From Brachynemurus nebulosus (Eukaryota > Arthropoda > Insecta > Neuroptera > Myrmeleontidae), in assembly GCA_035578155.1 (NCBI GenBank), contig JAPWDM010000001.1, positions 173,500,395-173,564,394 of the forward strand: DNA of 64,000 bases, read 5' to 3'. This document shows positions 22,766 through 33,687 of the stretch, in pieces. Position 1 is the first letter of the stretch, and each line of letters starts with the position of its first letter. The notes below the pieces were generated by a model that saw only the letters and a program-made list of their open reading frames with translations, was not told the origin of the DNA and ran no database searches. The position numbers and the translations under genes were made by a program.

Positions 22766-24095
22766 CACTGTTTCTATAGTGTTCTGTGGTGTCATATTAC
22801 TAGGCACCGGGAAATAATTTAAATTACTATCATTACGAATACAATTACGCCATCACTAATTAATACACGATACATTTGACCACTCGTTTAGTTTATACTT
22901 CTTTCCTCTCTAAGTTTTATCAAAATATATTTGAAAGTGTCCTGTTCAAGTAATAGGCAATAGTTTTTGCTATTATGATACTATTGTTTTCAGACACGTT
23001 TTGAATATTATATGTCTACAAAAGAGATACGGTGACAGACAGCATATATTACATATTATACGCAAATACCTACATATAAATGAGAGAGATAAAGTACGTA
23101 TATCGGTCGACCTTGAAATACAATCAGCATAATCAAGTTCAAGGCATTTATAAATACCTAGTGAAAAACAAAGGCGAAATAAATGTTATTTTCATGAGAC
23201 TAATTTTCATTTTATTGTAATATTTAAAAAAATACAATGGATTTTACACCCACTTAATAAACATAAAAATTCCAAAATATTTTCTTTTGTGAGACTAGTT
23301 TTGTTTTCAATGTCGTTAGCGGAGTGTCCACTCTTAAATACACAAAAAAATTTTTGACTTTCCTTAATCATTTTTTCAAAAATTCCGAAGAGTTTTTGGC
23401 CATTTTGAAGGTAGTATGAAAAATACAAGTGGAGGAACAACTTGACGTGAGTCGATAAAAAATACTGAGATTTAATACCAAGCATTTTTTGGAAAATTTT
23501 GTTGCACAGCTATTTATAGAAGAACCGTTTTTATGATGGATAAATCGCAGTTCGATTATTTTGATCGAACCAGAACATGGATCGTTGGAAAAAAGCCATT
23601 TTTCACTTACTTTCCCGATCACCAGAACCATTTTCGATTTTATGAATTAAACAAGTTTAATCAAAACATCATCAGTCGCCCAGAAGATTCAAATTGTACA
23701 AATTTATGTCGCACCGTACTAAAAAAAATCTGATAACCTTAACCTTGTGATAATCTTTATAACCTTAACCTTCAAATAGCATTTGTTTTAAAAATAATAT
23801 CTGTAAACTACGTCACACTAATTTTAAACACCTTCTTATCAAAATTTAGTTTCATTTTTGCGACGTAACTTCCTTTCTCTTCAAAAAAACTTACAGATTC
23901 AAGAAAATATTCTATTATTTGAGTTTTTGATGTTACAGATTTTAAAGTTTACGAATTTTATATTTATATTATCATGCCGTTAATATTATGACGTTTCAAA
24001 CTCTCAAAAGGATTAGAATCCAAATTCAAAACTTTTTTTACACCGGTTTACTTCTCAAACCGAATTTGTAATTGAAATAGTATATTATGCACTAA
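22766..24095. other. Unassigned DNA
   Basis: Overlapping open frames near 23,207-23,733 on both strands (up to 92 codons) show no recognisable domain. They are tentatively treated as chance frames. Confidence 0.35.
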
Positions 24096-24192
24096 GTGCG
24101 GGAAGTCGTCGATTGCCCACGAGAGTGAAGTTGAGCGCACGATCGTAGTGGGTGCGCTCACTCGCTCGACTGGGCAATCGACAATCCTGCAC
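24096..24192. repeat. ~95-bp CpG-rich hairpin
   Basis: Inverted arms: GTCGATTGCCCA (about 24,112) faces TGGGCAATCGAC, extended outward by GTGCGGGA and TCCTGCAC. An inner stem GAGCGCAC/GTGCGCTC lies closer to the centre. It is G/C- and CpG-rich in an AT-rich context, so it stands out. Possibly a small foldback element; no target duplication seen. Confidence 0.75.
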
Positions 24193-24396
24193 GAGTTCCA
24201 TTATTATTTGTATTTAGTATTCCTTTTTAAAATATTTTTGAGTGTTTGTCTTTTTTTCTTTTTTGAATTACTTAAATATTGTTTAAATTATTTTGTTGGT
24301 GGTTTCTATAGAAATAATTATAAAATATTTATTAAATGAACAATCAAAAGGCGGCTTTGCGTGTTTTGATTACATTTTGCGTGTTTTATTGTCAAT

Positions 24397-24428
24397 TTGC
24401 GTGCGGAAAGTATACTTTCCGCACGCAA
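24397..24428. repeat. Perfect 32-bp palindrome
   Basis: Each half is TTGCGTGCGGAAAGTA (16 bp) with no spacer; the centre is GTATAC. TTTGCGTGTTTT-like words repeat twice just upstream (about 24,356 and 24,377). Function unknown. Confidence 0.95.
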
Positions 24429-24528
24429 GAAAGTATGTGAGAAGAGTACAGTTGGCAAACAGCTATTTTGCGTACAACAATGTGTGCGCCAAGTTAGTAC
24501 TTCTCCCGCATGAGTAATAAAAAATATT

Positions 24529-25253
24529 TAATTTCAACCACCTTACACAATATAATCGGTGAGACGGCAAAATGTTCACCAGGATAGGGATGTAAACCTC
24601 TCCCTTAGAATATTTTGAAAATCACTAGTTTACAATTCTACTAGGATTAGGTACGTGCAACTTTTCATATATTCATATATTTTGCTTTAATTATATTTCA
24701 ATTCTTTTTATTGTGATTTCAAATCGATAATCCAATTCAAGGCCTTCACAGCACAATTATCAATTCTGAAATTATTATTATTAAGAGCAACTTTGATCAT
24801 GGGGTTCCTAAAACAATAAAATTATTAAAAATTTAATTAATTAACCAGCCATCAAATAACCAATTATATTATTGTTTCTAAGACTTTTTTTTTCAATTTA
24901 TGCAAATTGGCCTAATTATTTGAAATGAATTTTACTTTTTAAATGATAGAAAAATAAATAAATAAATAAATAAACAGAAATACACTTACGTGTGTATGCG
25001 TATTTCCTGTTATTAGAATTTTCAATGAAACAGCACGAAAACCAGTTTTGAAAAAAAAAGAAACTTGTGGTCAACAATGAAAACTGGAAATGTAAGAAAA
25101 ACTGACACCGTAATTCCCACAGGCAATAAATGTAATGTTATCTAAATGTTATTTATTCAAATTTCGTCAGGAAATCCTTAGTAGGATAAGTGGTTAACTA
25201 TCAATTAATTTATAAAAAGAAAGTATCTTTGAGACATATTTTGATCAAATTAA
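24529..25253. other. AT-rich DNA without a recognised feature
   Basis: Includes a short (TAAA)n run at about 24,951-24,975. No gene seen. Confidence 0.45.
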
Positions 25254-26151
25254 CCCGGCGCGTGTACACTGGGTCTTTAAAGGAACAGTCGAAATTTAAG
25301 ACCCAAATTTCTCTCTCATGAATAAAGCGCGGGCTTTGGCTACCCTCCGTAAAAAATCTAGTTAGTAGTGGGGACTGATGCGAGCGAGTAAAAGTTTCAT
25401 CCGTTCCCTAAAAGGGTCAGTGTACACACGGCGTCAGTATTTTCGAAGGTAAGTGAATGGTGTTATTTTTATCTTTGTCGTAGTTTTTCAGTTTTTCTAA
25501 ACCTAAAATAAATTAGTGTATACCGTTATAATTCATTGATGGATCTACCTTAGATGACATGGATAACGTGCACAGCAGTGGAATTGCGACTTTATTATTT
25601 CATTTATTTTTTTTATTCTTTTATATAAAACAAAATTTTGCTTCATTTTTTTTCTTTACTTTCTTGCTTTTTCTGTTTTTTCTATTATTATTTAATTTCT
25701 TTTATATTTTCAATAATAAAAACTCATTTTGTGCCAAATAATTACTGTTCCGTTTATTATGACTTGCCTGTAAATATTCCCCATTTTCAGGTGCTTGAAT
25801 AATTCAACTTTTTGGAGCCAATGCCAAAAAAATTATATTCATTTGAAAGCTCATAGCATAAGCTATAAAAGCCTAAAACCATTTGTTTTAATATTCCTTC
25901 ATTGTAGAGTTAGGAATTTTTTTACAAAATTTTATTTTTCATCCATTTTGGACTACTGGTCGATTTTTATTAATAACAGTTTTAAACTTTTGACTCTGGA
26001 AACTGCTGGGCCATGTAGTAGACACTCCAAAAAGTAACTCAGAATTTTTTGAGATTTTTTGGAAGCCTAGAAAACTTTGAAAATACGACCGTTCCCTGAA
26101 AGACCCAGTGTACACACCGTGTTCTTGAAAATATAGTGTACAGACGCCGGG
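25254..26151. mobile_element. 898-bp piggyBac-type element
   Basis: Ends CCCGGCGCGTGTACACTGGG and its complement-like right end (AGTGTACAGACGCCGGG); TTAA precedes the left end (25,250-25,253) and TTAT follows the right. The sub-terminal word GTGTACAC(A)CGGCG and GGGTC(T/A)... GTTCCCT recur on both sides (about 25,262, 25,408, 26,085-26,120). It has no transposase frame: the open frames near 25,559 and 25,795 are low-complexity. Confidence 0.7.
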
Positions 26152-26665
26152 TTATTTTCGTAAGTTTAGCCCAAAACTGGAGTTCTGAAGTCAAAATCAA
26201 AATTTTGGCCCGAAATTTGTTAAAATTCTACCAGAAAAAATCAGTATGAAATCGTTCTGACAACGTTCAACTAGAAAAAATGAACATTTTTCTTCATGAC
26301 GAGGCTTTGACAAGACGATATTACAGAGGCTTGTCACGTATTTTTTAATAATCGTTTTGAAAACTTTACGATTAATGGAAAATTAATTTCCAAAACGAAA
26401 TCAAATAACCAATTTAGCCCGTATACGTTCCTATACCATTCATCCAATTGCGATGAAACTTTGGTGAGTTGTGCGCACGCCCGCGAAGGTTTCTGAATCA
26501 CTACTACCATTTTACACTAGGTGGCGCGCGGATTATTTCAACGAATGTTTGTATTTCATATAGTTTAGTAAGATGAGTTGTTATCAAACATTTGCAGTCC
26601 CTAGAAATGTGTGAACGAAATTTGGAAAATCCACGCTACTCACATGAACAGCTGTATGTAGCCTA
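26152..26665. other. Unassigned DNA upstream of the prophenoloxidase fragment
   Basis: Contains TTCATCCAATTGCGATGAAACTTT-like repeat text near 26,440 and a G/C-richer patch near 26,470-26,530. No further prophenoloxidase exon was found here. Confidence 0.4.
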
Positions 26666-27177
26666 GTCAAGCGTCAGATTGACGGAAGACCTTAATGGAA
26701 AAGGAACTGACGGAAGACGTTAATAATTTATTGGTTGGTAACTACAAGCGAATTCGCGAAGCTATTTATACTGGATTTGTTAAACTGGTATTATAGTTAT
26801 TTATTTATTTTTAAGACCTCTATTTGCACCTAATATTAATGTCTAGAAAAATGGTAAAACAATGTAATTAGGAGAAGAGGACAATTTTGATTCTGGTATC
26901 GATATTTTAGGAAACATGGTTGAGGCCAATCCCACTTTATCATCCAATAAGGCGTTATATGGGGATATTCATAATATGGCACATAATTTTATTTCTTGTG
27001 TCCACGATCCGAACAACAGATATTTAGTAAGATTTTAACTTCTAAAATTTTCAATACAAAAAATAACCTAAAATTTTTATAAAATAGGAACCCTTTGGTG
27101 TTATGAGTGATACTCCAACTGCTATGCGTGATCCTGTGTTCTATAGATGGCATTCATTCACAACCATGATATCATAA
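26666..27177 (+). pseudogene. Prophenoloxidase (hemocyanin family) pseudogene fragment, CuB region
   Basis: Three exon-like blocks align with the centre of insect prophenoloxidases. Block 1 (26,666-26,787) reads SVRLTEDLNGK, then after a frameshift ELTEDVNNLL...YKRIREAIYTGFV, like the acidic helix region before the copper B site. Block 2 (26,872-27,026) contains GIDILGNMVEANP and ALYGDIHNMAHNFISCVHDP; the two His of IHNMAH match CuB ligands. A 61-bp intron (GTAAG...ATAG) separates block 3 (27,088-27,177), EPFGVMSDTPTAMRDPVFYR then WH, the third CuB His. An in-frame TAA follows at 27,175. The CuA half, the N-terminus and most of the C-terminal domain are absent. A different frame stays open from about 27,156 to 27,311, unrecognised. 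The full-length enzyme oxidises phenols to quinones for melanisation and cuticle; this fragment cannot. Intron retention points to duplicated genomic DNA, not a retrocopy. Confidence 0.8.
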
Positions 27178-27375
27178 AGGCACGATTTCAAGATCCTCTG
27201 AGGTTCAACTTGAATATCGAAATATCACAATTCACTAACCTTTTTGATTTATTCGTGTACGCACCAGATGGGAAAACAAAAAATATTGTGTATCCAAAAG
27301 TACTTAAATAAGCGGAAATCGGAGTTCTAGAATCTAGAGTTACTCTAAAAAACTTTAAATTCTGCTTTAAAATTA

Positions 27376-27829
27376 GGTCCGACTCATATTAACGCTCCGC
27401 TCTCGGTACGATATCGCTCCGCTCCCGGTTCGATAAAATATTCTTACACAAGAAACAATGAGTGTATTCACATCATCGCTCTGATATCGGTCCGATATCA
27501 GGCACGGTTCGCTCCCACTCCAATGCCACTCCAATATCAATACCACTCAGGTAATATTATATCGGAGCGATATCAGACTTGTTATAGCTTGTATCTATAG
27601 TGTAAACACTTTTTTGATTCCACTCCACTCCGCTTGCATTCAGTTGTTATGAAAAGATGTTTGTATCGAACTGAGACCGAACTGGGAGTGTACCCAGAGC
27701 GGCATTATAATGTGAATGGAGAACGAATTGGTACCAGCATGTTACCAGCACTGTAATGTGAATACAACAAGATTATATGGGAGCGGAATAGGAGCGTATC
27801 GAGAGCGGAACGTTAATGTAAATCAAGCC
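27376..27829. mobile_element. 454-bp PIF/Harbinger-like MITE
   Basis: Inverted ends of about 55 bp: CATATTAACGCTCCGCTCTC at the left, GAGAGCGGAACGTTAATGTA at the right, beginning and ending GG/CC. TTA lies on both sides (27,373-27,375 and 27,830-27,832), the PIF/Harbinger target type. GGAGCG and CGCTCC words recur throughout the interior. Confidence 0.75.
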
Positions 27830-27832
27830 TTA

Positions 27833-28740
27833 TTATTACAATTTTACTACGTTAAGAAGCCGATGAACCGGTGTCCATGCGACGTTATATGCAAAATTTA
27901 ACATTAGTCCCCTTCTGACTGCTACGGCCGAACCAGGCGACGGCGCTTACACCTTTAGGTTCTCAGGCCGCAACAAGCCAGAATATATATAGCCCGTTAA
28001 CCTTCAAAGTCGTTTTTTGAATTGAAATGTTTAACCGCAATTTCATTAAAATCTACCAATAACAATAGAGTTAAAAGCGTATGATTAATGAAAATCAACG
28101 TTATTAGTTCCAACTTCAATCAATGCCGACACCAACGCGTACTTACCTACAGAGAAAAGCAACATTATTTATGGGGTGACCCAATAATAATGTTACACCA
28201 ATTTGTTCAAACTAGTATTACTACTTGTTTTATTTTTTTTTGATGGCCTTTTAAGTAGCGGTGAAGGTTTCTCAAATACTGAAATGGATTAAGATAAATA
28301 AATTTTATATGAAAACGTTTCTTTAAACGATAAAATATATAACACGGCTAGTTTTATTGATTGATGATTTTATATGCATCTATACGACTGTAAGTAATAT
28401 GCACATAATAATGTGTACGGAATGTCCTATCACTGAGTATAAATCAAAATATATATGAACGTTTGGTATTACCTATACGTTTAGTATTGAGGTTACCTAT
28501 GAATGTATTATTTATTTTATTTAGTATAGACTTACACACACAATAATCATTTTAAACTCGAATGCTCTTGTTGCTTGTAACGGGCAACTTTCTCTTCTCA
28601 CTTAGTAAATAAATTATCGTTTTTAATATAACTCACTCAATCAATCTTCCGTGTTAAAGAAATAACACAATTTACAGTCAAACCGCATCTAAGTATGTTT
28701 AGGTGGTACGAACATTATGTAACCTAGTTGGAAGTTTTTT
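27833..28740. other. Unassigned DNA
   Basis: A G/C-richer patch at about 27,900-27,990 (TACGGCCGAACCAGGCGACG) has no recognised identity. The rest is AT-rich. Confidence 0.35.
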
Positions 28741-28807
28741 CAGTTATTATTATACGACAGGTTTGTAGTTTTTGAGTAAATTTGTTGCCTAGCAATTCAA
28801 CCTAAGC

Positions 28808-29299
28808 TAGGGATGATCGATATTCATCGATGGTAGAAAAACATGTTGTTATGTCTTCGATAACATCGACACATCGATGTTACGAGAAAAATATCGAAAC
28901 ATCGATATTACTCTAGGCTATCCAGTATTTATAAAGTTCTGTAACTGATTTAAAACAAGATCCATTACTTTTATGGCAACTTCTAGGATCCACTTATCCA
29001 AACTTGAAAAAAATTGCCATTAAATATTTGTATTTCACAGCAGCTTCAACAGCTTTAGAGAGACTTTTTACAAAAGCTGGGCAGCATTTGTATCAACAAA
29101 GGAACATATTAAACTTCTAACAAAGTGACTTTTTTTGCAAAGTGTACCAAATAAATACTGGCAATGTTAATTTTTAATAAATAAAATAATAGATTATAAT
29201 AATGGCTGTTTATTTTGCTACATAAACATCGATGTCTTTCGTATCGATACTCTTGAATCGATGTTAACATCGATGTTTTTCTAATATCGATCATCCCTA
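28808..29299 (+). mobile_element. Internally deleted hAT element with 8-bp target duplication
   Basis: Ends TAGGGATGATCGATAT and ATATCGATCATCCCTA are inverted, with several ATCGATG words sub-terminally. A perfect 8-bp duplication ACCTAAGC flanks it (28,800-28,807 and 29,300-29,307), the hallmark of hAT insertion. It retains the C-terminal transposase coding segment (28,935-29,120). Confidence 0.92.
28935..29120 (+). pseudogene. hAT transposase C-terminal dimerisation domain remnant
   Basis: An open frame of about 61 codons ending in TAA reads DPLLLWQLLGSTYPNLKKIA, then KYLYFTAASTALERLFTKAG, then QQRNILNF. This matches the conserved block at the end of hAT transposases: DPL-x-WW, YP-x-L, then A-S-x-x-x-E-R-x-F-S/T-x-A-G and R-R/N-x-L. 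The RNase-H catalytic core and the BED zinc finger are absent; the element is only 492 bp. It is therefore a defunct remnant, though the domain is well enough kept to suggest a fairly recent deletion from an active parent. Confidence 0.85.
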
Positions 29300-29580
29300 A
29301 CCTAAGCTCCAGTTACACTGTCGTATTTTTCCTAGTTGACAGTTCTTCTCGTTAAATTGCTTTTAGGTAACAAATTTGAGTTGTAGGAAAGGCAAATTAA
29401 TTTAAAAAAATTCAATAATTTGAGTGTAATACAATTAGATAATTTAACGAATAAAATATAATTTAATATAATTTAACGAATAATTTAATATGTCGTTACT
29501 ATGGATTTGATATCAATTGAATTTATTAGCATCACTTGTAAGTCAACCCACAGCAGCTTTAAAAATGGGATAAAAAAGCA

Positions 29581-29808
29581 CTACCGTCAAACGGAGCTAT
29601 TTGAAAACGGTGGGGCTATTTGGAACAAAAAAAAAAATTTAAACTCTTAAAGAAGAGTTTTAAAAAAGATTTAAACTCTTAAAGAACATTCCCTATTAAA
29701 GACGCATTAACGTTATGAATCGTTCAGAAATCAAACAGGGCTTAAATCTTGTTCTCTTTTTTTGTTCCAAATAGCCCCACCGTTTTCAAATAGCCCCGTT
29801 TGACGGCA
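29581..29808. mobile_element. ~228-bp MITE with ~50-bp inverted repeats
   Basis: The left arm reads CCGTCAAACGGAGCTATTTG, then GAAAACGGTGGGGCTATTTG and GAACAAA; the right arm is its complement and ends GTTTGACGG. The arms are nearly identical. The target duplication is unclear. The interior repeats TTTAAACTCTTAAAGAA twice (about 29,638 and 29,671). Confidence 0.8.
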
Positions 29809-31425
29809 TTTGTTTATAATCTATCTCTCTTTACTTTACATACAAAAATGAATAGACAAAGACCGATTCCAACTAAGGTGACGTTGCATAGAATACTTTC
29901 AGTCTCTTTCCGAACTTTCCATCTACCGTACTCAAAAAAAATCTAAAGCCCGCATCACACGACACTCGTTTTGCTAAATCGCTATGAAATCCAAGCGAAC
30001 TGTTGTGCTGCTGGGCACTGTAATGGCTCTCCTGCGATGTTAGCTGCACATAATGTATGTTGCTGGTGCCGACGTGGTTAACGACAAATATAACAGAGAA
30101 ACAAGCACAGAAAATACGACAGGTTCTATGTTTGAAATATAGTAAGCGTTCTCGAGACGGAGCCAACAGTAACATCATCTTCTATTCTTACAGCAAGCAC
30201 GGGTCTCATCACGGTTACACGCAGATGTTCCAAGAGACACAATCCTTGCTAAAAGATTCCGAACAAAAATATGTTTATTAAAACTGCAGAAGTGATTCAG
30301 ACTCCCAAATGAATTTTAAATTTTATTGATTTTGATTTCTCTGAAATATTCTGAAATGCCGATTTCAAATTCATCACTAGTAAAAGGAGTAATTTCAAAT
30401 TCGCAGTTATAATTTTTTTGCCGTCCAAGGTCAAATTCTACGATGTAGGTAAAGGTTAAGTATGTGAAGTTACTTTTAATTTATTGTAAGTGATAATACA
30501 AAGACATATGTTTAACGATATTGCACTATAACAGAATCTAAACTATTAAAATAAATATACAATGTAACCTCCATTCATTATTATTTAATTATTCACGAAT
30601 CGTTAGTTACAATTTGATTTACTATGTAATTTTAGTATGGACATGTAAAATACATATGTATACTACATATGTATTATCAAAAAGTATAGAAGTATAATAT
30701 GTGGTATTATGTATACATATATTTAAATACTGTTATAATACTGTTCCACACAACTAGAAATTATTGAACCAGATTATACAAAACACAGGACACTATGCTA
30801 GAATTATTTCTTTCGAATAAAACGAGCAACGTATATAGTTATATTTTTTAACATTTACGAAATTATAGACGCCTTACGCCTTTAATGATTTACATAGTTC
30901 AAATTAATTCGTTCTTGACAATTCATTTGAGGCGATAAAATATACGGGAGTAGTCAGTCATAGGCAAATTAAAATTCTGGAGGTTTTCGACTAACAATAA
31001 GTATTTATAAATTTTTTAAGTTTTTATAAAAAAAAAATCAATAAATAAATAAGTATAGCCTCAAAATCTCGATACAGTCAGTGTAGCCTTCTTCACCATT
31101 GCTCGGATCGGTTGTAAAACTACGAAGTAATTTATTGTACTGTGGTACCTACTTAGCGTTTTTAACATGTATTATAATACACATACATGTATATAATTTT
31201 GTTTTTCATTTATTGCATTATAATTAGCATAGTTCTGTTTCAAGTTGAAAAATTAAAATTAAGCAAATTTTCTAAGCTTATGTAATGAAAATTTTTTTTT
31301 TATTGAATTTTTAAATAAACAAGAAATTGAACATTATGTTATGATATAATATTATTAAATATGAAACAAGGCAACATAATATGTACATTGTACATATGTA
31401 TGAATGGAAAAAAAATTTTAAATGA
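29809..31425. other. Unassigned DNA
   Basis: AAAGCCCGCATCACACGACAC at about 29,945 resembles one end of a PIF-like MITE, without a matching partner. A 101-codon minus-strand frame at 29,873-30,178 overlaps it and shows no domain. A palindromic AATACATATGTAT lies near 30,650. The rest is AT-rich. Confidence 0.35.
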
Positions 31426-31885
31426 TGAATCGATTTTGAAAATTTTTTCACTAATAATTATTAATGTTATTCTTAGTACTTGAATTAATTAATTAAATGA
31501 TGTCCGCAAGAACCTTACGAACTGCCATAAGTTATATGAGATCCCTAGAACCCTTTTCTTACTGTTAGAGTACTAGAGTTGTATGAGTTTCGCCAGGGTT
31601 TACTGATCCCATAATTGTAAAAAATAAACTAAACGACCAATTTTGAAAATTTTTTCACTGTTACAGAGCTAAACTATTTTAGATAAATATCGATTACGTT
31701 ATGTAAGGTCCGACAGCGTCAGTGGGACCTAAAAGTGTCAAAAATAAAATAACTGACCGAATTAGAAAATCTTTTTACTATTACCGAGGTAAATTATTTT
31801 AGATAGGTACAGGTTGTGTTATATGAGATCCACAGCTGTCCTGCGGATGCAAATGCGGCGTAAAATGCTACACAACGGGTTTTGA

Positions 31886-31930
<45 letters not shown>

Positions 31931-32225
31931 CATAAAGTCTGCCTAGAATATACGGTCGAGTTGATTTTTTAATGAGGTCCAGCGGGATCTTGCAGATCCG
32001 AAAACGCCAGTAATAAGCTACCGAACCGATTCCAAAAAATTTCTCACTGCTAGAAAACTAAATTATTTTAGATGGATACAACTATGCTGTACAAAATCCG
32101 TTCGGGTTCTTGGGTCCCCAAAAAATACCAAAACTAATTACCCAGCCGATTTTAAAAATTCTTTTACTCTTAGAAAGCTAAAGTATTTTAAATAGGTACA
32201 GGCCTTAGATGAGACCGCCAGTGCC
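31426..32225 (+). repeat. Decayed tandem units of ~120 bp
   Basis: The phrase CCGATTTTGAAAATTTTTTC, then ACT..., then GCTAAA(C)TATTTTAGAT(A)GGTACA recurs, at about 31,433, 31,636, 31,753, 32,023 and 32,146, with strongly diverged copies. A (TA)n tract lies inside (31,887-31,929). The phrasing resembles internal non-coding repeats of insect Helitrons, but no Helitron ends were found. Confidence 0.55.
31887..31929. repeat. (TA)n microsatellite, ~43 bp
   Basis: Near-pure TA dinucleotides inside the decayed tandem block. Confidence 0.95.
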
Positions 32226-32838
32226 CAATAAATATTTGGAAATTCGCTATGTTATGCAGATGCTGCGATAGGGGTATTTAATATCAGAAACCCTACAATT
32301 ACTTACAGTTATCATTTTATCACGCATAATTAATAAGTATCGATAAAAAAAACGACCACTTTGTAGAAGGACTTAAGTAAATACAAAAAACTTAAGTATA
32401 TATATACAGATATTCTTAAATCAATAAACGTGATAAAAAAGCTACAAAAAAATATTTTAAAAATTTTAAATAAATATCACAAACAAAAGATAAATTAATC
32501 GCATCGACGTTAAAAGATAAAAATGTGAATTATAAAAAAAAATTATCATTAAAAAAAGAGACCATTGCCACGCTTTAATTTTTTATTAACTCACAATTTT
32601 ATAAAACGAAGTTTTTATATTACACACAATGATGAACACAACACACAAGTAGGTACACAATACGTACCTACATATGTACAGTCACATGCAAAAATAAAGG
32701 AATACTAACAACAAAACAACAAAGTTATAATTTCAAAACTGTCAATACAGAAACAAAGAAACACTTTTACCCGCATTGTGATTTAATGTGCACCAAACAC
32801 GACATTGCCGTTTTTTTTTTTGGCGATCCCAATCACAA
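32226..32838. other. AT-rich DNA without a recognised feature
   Basis: Low-complexity A/T sequence; no gene or repeat ends seen. Confidence 0.45.
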
Positions 32839-32986
32839 TATCGCCTTCCTAGAATGAAAGTGGGATATCTGGAAATTTTACGATTTTCATTTTTAGTACC
32901 ACGTAGTAGATAAGTCAATTAGTTATCGAATAACATATTTCGCAAGCTCGTAGGATATATAATTTTTGAAGGACATTGCTTTAAAT

Positions 32987-33578
32987 CAGGGGTTCTCAAC
33001 CTTTCAGACTCTGAGCCCCCCTTCATACTTTGGTGTGAGGTCACGCCTCCCTTTACGGATTAAGTTAATTTAGACTTATATATGACAAATTTATTTACAT
33101 TATGTTTGAGTAAAATCTGGTAAGGAATATAAAATTATATTTCTCTTATAATTGTAATGAGTTTTAGGTGGATATATTGTAATATTATTTATTTTTTTCT
33201 TTTTGGAGTGTTTTCCATCAATTTGTGTTCACCACAAATTGGTGGAAAACACTCCAAAAAGAAAAAAATAAATTATATTTCTCTAAATACAAATTTTTAT
33301 TACACAAATCATCGAAAAAATCACAAGTCAGCTAATTTCTCACGCCTGGCCGGACGCTGACTTACATTTTATTGAGTTAATAGCTATAAAAAAATTTCAA
33401 TGATTGTGTGCTTGTGTCCAGCATCAAATTCAAATTTTTGTTGTTGTAAATAAACATGCAAAAACAACTGTTTCAAAAACTACGAACTTATTTATTTTTT
33501 TTTAATTTGTTGACGCCTCCCGTTAAATTCTTCCACGCCCCCCCCCAGGGGGCGCGCCCACCGGGTTGAGAACCGCTG
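32987..33578. mobile_element. 592-bp hAT element with 8-bp target duplication
   Basis: Ends CAGGGGTTCTCAACC and GGTTGAGAACCGCTG are inverted and typical of hAT. A perfect 8-bp duplication CTTTAAAT flanks it (32,979-32,986 and 33,579-33,586). C- and G-rich sub-terminal regions contain GCCTCCC and GCCCCCC words. It contains a strong hairpin at 33,187-33,273 and no transposase. Confidence 0.92.
33187..33273. repeat. 87-bp near-perfect hairpin inside the hAT
   Basis: Arms of about 40 bp (TCTTTTTGGAGTGTTTTCCA facing TGGAAAACACTCCAAAAAGA, with CAATTTGTG facing CACAAATTG) around a loop of about 5 bases. There is essentially one mismatch. Confidence 0.92.
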
Positions 33579-33687
33579 CTTTAAATCTCAAGGTCCCCGT
33601 TTAAACTAATGTATTATTAAGATTTAAAATGTAGTTAGCTCAAAACTAACATTTCCCAGATATCTCACTTTCATACTAAGAAGGCGA

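Larger units (their letters stand above)
28741..29515 (+). repeat. Interspersed repeat A, copy 1 (split by a hAT)
   Basis: Shares blocks with 49,570-50,010 and 51,186-53,140: a start with (T)TATTATTATACGACAGGTTTG, a core hairpin (TTGTTGCCTAGCAATTCAAC facing GTTAAATTGCTTTTAGGTAACAA) and an end with GTTACTATGGATTTGATATC. It is split by a hAT element whose 8-bp duplication can be removed to restore continuity. Non-coding. Confidence 0.7.
32841..33687. mobile_element. MITE with TA target, split by a hAT
   Basis: Inverted ends TCGCCTTCCTAGAATGAAAG then GGGATATCTGG at the left, and the complement ending AAGAAGGCGA at the right, about 40 bp with few mismatches. TA lies on both sides (32,839-32,840 and 33,688-33,689). 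Without the hAT the element is about 247 bp. Confidence 0.75.

Noticed and set aside
26152..26665. Additional upstream prophenoloxidase exons, including the CuA site
   Set aside because: I looked for His-rich CuA text and the preceding conserved blocks in all frames and found none.
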